Source: Selenomonadaceae bacterium (lineage in GTDB: Bacteria; Bacillota; Negativicutes; Selenomonadales; Selenomonadaceae). From it: a stretch of DNA of 8,869 bases. Shown piece after piece: positions 5,066 through 8,869 of the stretch (position 1 is its first letter; every line of letters begins with the position of its first letter). The notes beneath the pieces were generated by a model. The model worked only from the letters and a program-made list of their open reading frames with translations. It did not search any database and had not been told where the DNA came from. A program made the translations under genes and the position numbers. The stretch spans positions 1-8,869 of the forward strand of contig JAFSUE010000071.1 in assembly GCA_017445435.1 (NCBI GenBank). Reading direction: 5' to 3'.

Positions 5066-7936
5066 ATGAGAACACTCGCCATTGATTTAGAAACGTACAG
5101 CGAATTGGATATAAAAAAAGTTGGTACGTACAAATACGCGGCAAATTGTGAAATTCTTTTGTGCGCGTATACCTTTGATGACGAGACGGTAGAAATTGTT
5201 GACCTTGCTTGCGGAGAATCTTTACCCGCTGAATTTATCGACGCATTATTTGATTCAAAAGTTTTAAAGACGGCGTATAATGCGCAATTTGAAATTCAAG
5301 TGTTATCAAAATATTTTGGGCGGGAGTTAGACACGTCTCAATGGCAATGCACAATGGTTTTGGGCTTGTCATTGGGACTTCCTGCTGGGCTTGAACAGCT
5401 TGGAAAAGTTTTAAATCTTACGTCAGATAAGCGGAAATTAACGGCGGGGAAAAAATTAATAGGGTATTTCTCAAAGCCCTGCAGTAAAACTCAAAGTGCG
5501 GGGCTTTGGGATATTCCGCAACAGATGCGCAATCTTCCACAAAACAATTTAGATAAGTGGAAAGCGTTTAAAGAATATTGCAAGCAAGATGTTGAGACGG
5601 AACGGTTTATCAGAAGAAAGCTTGAAAAATTTTTACCTACAAACTTTGAAAAAAAATTATGGTGTTTAGATCAAAAGATAAACAGCAACGGTGTTTTGAT
5701 AGACTTGAAACTGGTTGACAGAGCGATAGAAATAGACACTTTGATAAGGTCAAAGGCTTTACACGAAGGCGCGGAATTAACAGGCGGGCTTAATATCAAT
5801 AGCAATCAACAAATGTTAGACTGGGTAGAAGAGCAGGAAGGCTGGCGCCCGTCAAGTTTTGATAAAGCCGCGCGAGCAGAAATAAAGCCAGTAAACCATA
5901 AAGTGCAAAAAATGTTAGAACTGCGAAATTTAATCAGCAAAACAAGCGTGAAGAAATATGAAACAATGCGTGAAACAGCTTGTGACGACGACAGGGCGCG
6001 GGGAATGTTCCAGTTTTACGGCGCTAACCGAACAGGACGCTGGGCAGGAAGACTTATTCAGTTACAGAATCTGCCGCAGAATCATCTTGACGATTTAGAC
6101 ATAGCGCGGCAATACGTACGAGACATTGATATAGATATGTTTTTCTTATTCTATGATAAACCGTCGGAAGTCTTATCACAACTAGTTCGTACAGCGTTTA
6201 TAGCTGAAAAAGGAAGTAGATTTATAGTAGCAGATTTTTCAGCGATAGAGGCACGTGTGATAGCTTGGTTAGCGGATGAAAAATGGCGAATGAAAGTCTT
6301 TGCAGAAGGCGGAGATATATATTGCGCGTCGGCGTCAGAAATGTTCAAAGTTCCCGTTGAAAAGCACGGCATTAATAAAGAGTTACGGCAAAAAGGGAAA
6401 ATAGCCGAATTGGCGTGTATTGCAGAAGGTGAGTTAGTTTTAACTGATAAAGGCTTAATACCTATCGAAGAGATAACACTCGAACATAAAATTTGGGACG
6501 GTGAAGAATGGGTATCTCATGAAGGTGTTATTTATAAAGGCGAAAAGGAAGTAATTACGTATGACGGACTTACAGCAACCCCCGATCACCTTGTCTGGAT
6601 TGAGGGGCAATCGAAGCCAGTATACTTTGGAGTTGCCGCCACCTGCGGCGCACGTCTCCTTCAAACAGGAAATGATAGGACAGCAATTCGGTTGGGTAAA
6701 AATTATCAGCTCAGAAAAACGTTGGAACAAAGCGTGGAATCATTGTTATGTGTTGACGCAATGCACAAACTGCGGAGCAATACAATGGCAAAACTTGAAC
6801 AATTTAACCAGCGGAAAATCAAAAGGCTGTCAAAATTGCTCTCAACCACGCCAAATTCCATTATGGTTGGATCGAAGATTAACCGCCGCAAAACAACGTT
6901 GCGAAAATCCGAAAGACAAGGGTTATCACAATTACGGTGCTCGGGGAATCAAATTTTGCTTTTCTTCGGTCTTAGAAGCGGGATTGTGGATTATAAAAAA
7001 TCTTGGTTTACCAGTGCGTGCTATGGAAATAGATCGTATCAACAACAATGGTCATTATGCGGCAGGCAATTTACGTTTTGTTTCTCGTACGGAAAACAAT
7101 TTAAACAAACGAACTACTGTATTAACAAAGTTCAACCCTCAAGAGTGGCCATATACTTATGTGACGGTGATACGAAAATTGTCACAGGGGCTAACAAGGG
7201 AAGAAATTATTCAAGACGCAGAAAAAACGGTGACGGAGAAACGAAAAAATTGGCGCATCATAGAAGAAAAGTTAAAGTCTATGACATCCTTAACGCTGGA
7301 AAACGCCATTGTTTTACCGTATCGGGAAAGTTAGTACATAATTGTGGATATGGTGGCGGCACGGGAGCATTAAAGGCATTTGGGGCAGATAAAATGGGCT
7401 TATCGGATGAAGAAATGCAGTCAATAATAGAAAAATGGCGGTTATCAAGCCCAAATATCTGTAAATTGTGGCGCGACGTTGAGTCGGCGGCTAAAAATGC
7501 AGTGCAATTTAAAAGACCGTTTACCTGCGCAAAAGGAATTATTTATGAAGTAATAGATAATTTCTTATTCGCAACATTACCTAGCGGCAGGAAAATTGCG
7601 TACTACAAGCCGTCAGTAGAAGATAATCAGCTGAAATATGAAGGATCACTGCAAGCGGCAGGTGGCTGGGGCATAAATCAAACTTGGGGCGGGAAGTTGG
7701 TAGAAAATCTAGTGCAAGCGATAGCGCGAGATTGTTTAGCAAAAGCAATGCTCCGAATAGACGCAGCAGGATATAAAATCGTTATGCACGTCCACGACGA
7801 AATAATTTGTGAAATGCCGAACGGACAAGGCAGTTTAGCAGAAATGATTGAAATAATGCGTCAACCAATAAAAAGTTTAGACGGCTTAATTTTAAATGCA
7901 GACGGCTATGAAACGGAATATTACCGAAAAGATTAA
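5066..7936 (+). CDS. Phage family A DNA polymerase with 3'-5' exonuclease, interrupted by an intein
   Basis: A 956-residue precursor; removing the 309-residue intein (451-759) leaves a 647-residue polymerase, the usual size for Firmicutes phage PolA-type replicases. The N-terminal DEDDy proofreading exonuclease shows D7/E9 (AIDLET), N72/E76 (YNAQFE, Glu where Asp is usual) and Y171/D175 (YCKQDVETER). Polymerase motif A is VADFSAIEARVIAWL with catalytic D390. Motif B is RQKGKIAELA + CGYGGG, split exactly by the intein. Motif C is VMHVHDEI with D911 (602 after splicing). There is no 5'-3' exonuclease domain, as expected for phage enzymes. The start is ATG 5066, with AGAGGAAAG just upstream. It is the main replicase of the module, between the SSB and primase genes. 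Activity should depend on intein removal, since motif B binds the incoming nucleotide. Confidence 0.95.
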   Translation: MRTLAIDLETYSELDIKKVGTYKYAANCEILLCAYTFDDETVEIVDLACGESLPAEFIDALFDSKVLKTAYNAQFEIQVLSKYFGRELDTSQWQCTMVLGLSLGLPAGLEQLGKVLNLTSDKRKLTAGKKLIGYFSKPCSKTQSAGLWDIPQQMRNLPQNNLDKWKAFKEYCKQDVETERFIRRKLEKFLPTNFEKKLWCLDQKINSNGVLIDLKLVDRAIEIDTLIRSKALHEGAELTGGLNINSNQQMLDWVEEQEGWRPSSFDKAARAEIKPVNHKVQKMLELRNLISKTSVKKYETMRETACDDDRARGMFQFYGANRTGRWAGRLIQLQNLPQNHLDDLDIARQYVRDIDIDMFFLFYDKPSEVLSQLVRTAFIAEKGSRFIVADFSAIEARVIAWLADEKWRMKVFAEGGDIYCASASEMFKVPVEKHGINKELRQKGKIAELACIAEGELVLTDKGLIPIEEITLEHKIWDGEEWVSHEGVIYKGEKEVITYDGLTATPDHLVWIEGQSKPVYFGVAATCGARLLQTGNDRTAIRLGKNYQLRKTLEQSVESLLCVDAMHKLRSNTMAKLEQFNQRKIKRLSKLLSTTPNSIMVGSKINRRKTTLRKSERQGLSQLRCSGNQILLFFGLRSGIVDYKKSWFTSACYGNRSYQQQWSLCGRQFTFCFSYGKQFKQTNYCINKVQPSRVAIYLCDGDTKIVTGANKGRNYSRRRKNGDGETKKLAHHRRKVKVYDILNAGKRHCFTVSGKLVHNCGYGGGTGALKAFGADKMGLSDEEMQSIIEKWRLSSPNICKLWRDVESAAKNAVQFKRPFTCAKGIIYEVIDNFLFATLPSGRKIAYYKPSVEDNQLKYEGSLQAAGGWGINQTWGGKLVENLVQAIARDCLAKAMLRIDAAGYKIVMHVHDEIICEMPNGQGSLAEMIEIMRQPIKSLDGLILNADGYETEYYRKD
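6545..6551 (+). promoter_or_regulatory. Candidate internal ribosome binding site for the nested HNH gene
   Basis: AAGGAAG lies 9 nt before ATG 6561, inside intein-coding DNA. A TAA in the HNH frame at 6552-6554 closes that frame just upstream, so ATG 6561 is the first possible start. The match is moderate; use is inferred. Confidence 0.45.
6561..7334 (+). CDS. HNH homing endonuclease overprinted on the intein in the +1 frame
   Basis: 257 codons, entirely inside the intein and one base out of frame with it. From residue 38 (MIGQQFGWVKIIS) it follows the phage HNH endonuclease pattern. A zinc ribbon has C68/C71 (CTNC) and C90/C93 (CQNC). Then RRLTAAKQRCENPKDKGYHN leads to YGARGI (125-130) and the HNH core EIDRINNNGHYAAGNLRFVS (156-175), followed by ENNLNKR. 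A Lys/Glu-rich helical tail (about 210-240, LTREEIIQDAEK and TEKRKNWRIIEEKL) is a likely DNA-binding region. It should nick or cut intein-free polymerase alleles to drive homing. Start ATG 6561 has an SD-like AAGGAAG; Met38 (ATG 6672) is a rival start with AGGA only 1 nt away, and residues 1-37 look unlike any domain. The TAG stop is 8 bases before the intein end. Protein identity is firm; independent expression is inferred. Confidence 0.82.
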   Translation: MTDLQQPPITLSGLRGNRSQYTLELPPPAAHVSFKQEMIGQQFGWVKIISSEKRWNKAWNHCYVLTQCTNCGAIQWQNLNNLTSGKSKGCQNCSQPRQIPLWLDRRLTAAKQRCENPKDKGYHNYGARGIKFCFSSVLEAGLWIIKNLGLPVRAMEIDRINNNGHYAAGNLRFVSRTENNLNKRTTVLTKFNPQEWPYTYVTVIRKLSQGLTREEIIQDAEKTVTEKRKNWRIIEEKLKSMTSLTLENAIVLPYRES

Positions 7937-7939
7937 ATG

Positions 7940-7946
7940 AAGGTGG
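7940..7946 (+). promoter_or_regulatory. Ribosome binding site favouring the TTG 7952 start of the primase gene
   Basis: AAGGTGG is 5 nt before TTG 7952. The in-frame ATG 7937 lies upstream of this site and has no SD of its own, so TTG is preferred. The start context TTGGAAAC is the same as for the DUF3102 gene (1989). Confidence 0.55.
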
Positions 7947-7951
7947 GAAGA

Positions 7952-8869
7952 TTGGAAACTATTAAATACGACGGAATGTTGACAATTTGCACGGGAGCAA
8001 GTCGTAAAACAAAAATCTGGAAACAGAAAAAAATGTTGTGGTCGGAACTTGTTAAACGGTTAAGTCAAACTAAACGCACAAGTGAAACACAGGCTGAATA
8101 TTTTCGGCTTGGAAAAGCGCGTCAAGATGAAATAAAAGATGTTGGCGGCTTTGTCGGTGGCGAACTTCAAAACGGTAGACGTACGGCGTTGACAACATTA
8201 AACCGTACAATCATCACTCTTGACGCCGATTTTGCGGACAAAAATTTCTGGGATAACGTCATTAACATTTTTGACAATGCGATTTGCGTTTATTCGACGC
8301 ATAAGCATACAGCTGAAAGCCCGCGTCTTAGGTTAGTTATTCCGCTTGACCGCGCTGTTTCTCCTGATGAATATCAAGCGATAAGCCGTAAGGTAGCTGA
8401 AAAAATCGGCATTGATAGTTTTGACGACACGACGTACCAACCGCATAGATTAATGTACTTTCCTTCAACGTCAAGTGACGCGGAATTTTTCTTTCAAGTT
8501 CAAGACGGCGAATTTTTAAACGCAGACAAAATTTTAGCGGAATATGACGATTGGCAAGACCAGTCAACGTGGGCGCGGTCAGCAAGGTCAGTTGAAAAAG
8601 TTCAGCACGAATTGAAAAAAGTTGAAGACCCGTTGACGAAAAAAGGAATAATCGGCGCATTTTGCAGAGCATACACCATTAGCGAAGTGATAAATACTTT
8701 TCTAGCGGATGTGTACGAAGAATGCGGCGAAAATCGCTACACGTATAAAGCGGGGTCAAGTTCTGGCGGCGCTATAGTTTACGAAGATAAATGGCTGTAT
8801 TCGTTTCACGCTACCGATCCTTGCAGTTTGCAACTTTGCAACGCCTTTGATTTGTTGAGGATACATAAA
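7952..8869 (+). CDS. VapE-type primase-polymerase/helicase, 5' part
   Basis: 306 codons are visible and the gene runs off the end of the window. The N-terminus (TGASRKTKIWKQKKMLWSEL, KDVGGFVGGELQNGRRT) is the usual opening of phage VapE-like primase proteins. A primase-polymerase (AEP-type) core follows. LDADF has D91/D93 as the metal-binding DxD. YSTHKHTAESPRLRLVIPL has S115-T-H117 and R125/R127, the S/T-x-H nucleotide-binding motif and a basic strand. Then comes TYQPHRLMYFPS (161-172). Residues from about 205 (WARSARSVEKVQHELKK) begin the linker that normally leads to a P-loop VapE helicase, which would lie beyond the window. It should synthesise primers and, if complete, unwind DNA for the polymerase encoded 15 nt upstream. 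An alternative start is ATG 7937, immediately after the polymerase stop. Confidence 0.85.
   Translation, partial: METIKYDGMLTICTGASRKTKIWKQKKMLWSELVKRLSQTKRTSETQAEYFRLGKARQDEIKDVGGFVGGELQNGRRTALTTLNRTIITLDADFADKNFWDNVINIFDNAICVYSTHKHTAESPRLRLVIPLDRAVSPDEYQAISRKVAEKIGIDSFDDTTYQPHRLMYFPSTSSDAEFFFQVQDGEFLNADKILAEYDDWQDQSTWARSARSVEKVQHELKKVEDPLTKKGIIGAFCRAYTISEVINTFLADVYEECGENRYTYKAGSSSGGAIVYEDKWLYSFHATDPCSLQLCNAFDLLRIHK

Larger units (their letters stand above)
6416..7342 (+). mobile_element. Intein in polymerase motif B, carrying an out-of-frame HNH gene
   Basis: This is 309 codons in the polymerase frame, with no match to PolA. Block A begins at the splice Cys (CIAEGELVLTDKGLIPIEEI). Block B is GLTATPDHLVW, with T55 and H58 of the TxxH motif. 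Block F is KVKVYDILNAGKRHCF, with D290 and H298. Block G is LVHN, followed by extein Cys. All residues for standard Cys-type splicing are present, including penultimate His and terminal Asn. N-HINT covers about residues 1-95 and C-HINT about 283-309. The roughly 190 residues between them are low-information, rich in Arg, Lys, Gln, Ser and Asn, and match no endonuclease in this frame; the nuclease is in the +1 frame (6561-7334). Insertion at an invariant catalytic motif is typical of inteins, since imprecise loss kills the host protein. Confidence 0.93.

Noticed and set aside
5472..5508. Inverted repeat CAAAGCCC (5472-5479) with GGGCTTTG (5501-5508) inside the polymerase gene.
   Set aside because: Short arms, a 21-nt loop, well inside coding sequence and no U-tract; most likely chance.
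6561..7334. The intein/HNH overlap could be an assembly artefact, with two compensating indels.
   Set aside because: If HNH had originally been in the polymerase frame, the current polymerase frame across about 190 codons should contain many stops in this AT-rich DNA. It contains none, and both frames are complete. Reads were not available, so the possibility is kept only as a refutation test.
6416..7342. The insertion could be a self-splicing intron with an HNH gene.
   Set aside because: The reading frame continues through it, the boundaries are Cys and His-Asn/Cys, and HINT blocks A, B, F and G are all present. That is an intein, with no need for intron RNA.

Overview
The window is part of a tailed-phage or prophage early/replication module, most likely from a low-GC Bacillota (Firmicutes) host. 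Evidence for this: strong AGGAGG-type ribosome binding sites, frequent TTG starts, AT-rich DNA, and the gene order DUF3102 - small gene - DUF2800 - DUF2815 - phage family A DNA polymerase - VapE-type primase/helicase, which is typical of Firmicutes phages. All genes are on the + strand, tightly packed, and probably co-transcribed. The genus cannot be fixed from the sequence; no integrase, structural genes or attachment site are visible.

Layout. Bases 3-170 are the tail of an unknown coiled-coil protein. Bases 178-231 and 1015-1072 hold two diverged copies of a structured leader element, each just upstream of a gene. The first precedes a BRO-N antirepressor-like protein (264-1013). The second precedes a very acidic unknown protein (1111-1521), followed closely by another unknown (1526-1915). 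A long hairpin (1933-1970) then precedes a TTG-started DUF3102 coiled-coil protein (1989-3023), whose gene contains a perfect 24-bp palindrome. Next come a small unknown protein (3038-3379), a DUF2800 Cas4/RecB-like nuclease with a likely Fe-S cluster (3376-4506), a DUF2815 ssDNA-binding protein (4509-5054), the DNA polymerase (5066-7936) and the first 306 codons of a primase-polymerase/VapE protein (from 7952, running off the end).

The most notable object is the polymerase. Its catalytic motif B (O-helix) is split by a 309-residue intein (6416-7342) with all the splice-junction and HINT motifs. Lying wholly inside the intein DNA, but in the +1 reading frame, is a complete 257-codon HNH endonuclease gene (6561-7334) with its own candidate ribosome binding site. 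The same roughly 770 bases are therefore open in two frames: one must be translated through to make a splicing-competent intein, and the other encodes a recognisable zinc-ribbon plus HNH nuclease. Ordinarily an intein's endonuclease is an in-frame domain; here it seems to be a free-standing protein overprinted on the intein.

Together, the genes supply regulation (antirepressor, structured leaders) and replication: DUF2800 nuclease, DUF2815 SSB, proofreading polymerase and primase/helicase. The intein/HNH pair is a selfish passenger in the polymerase. Nothing on the minus strand looks like a real gene.
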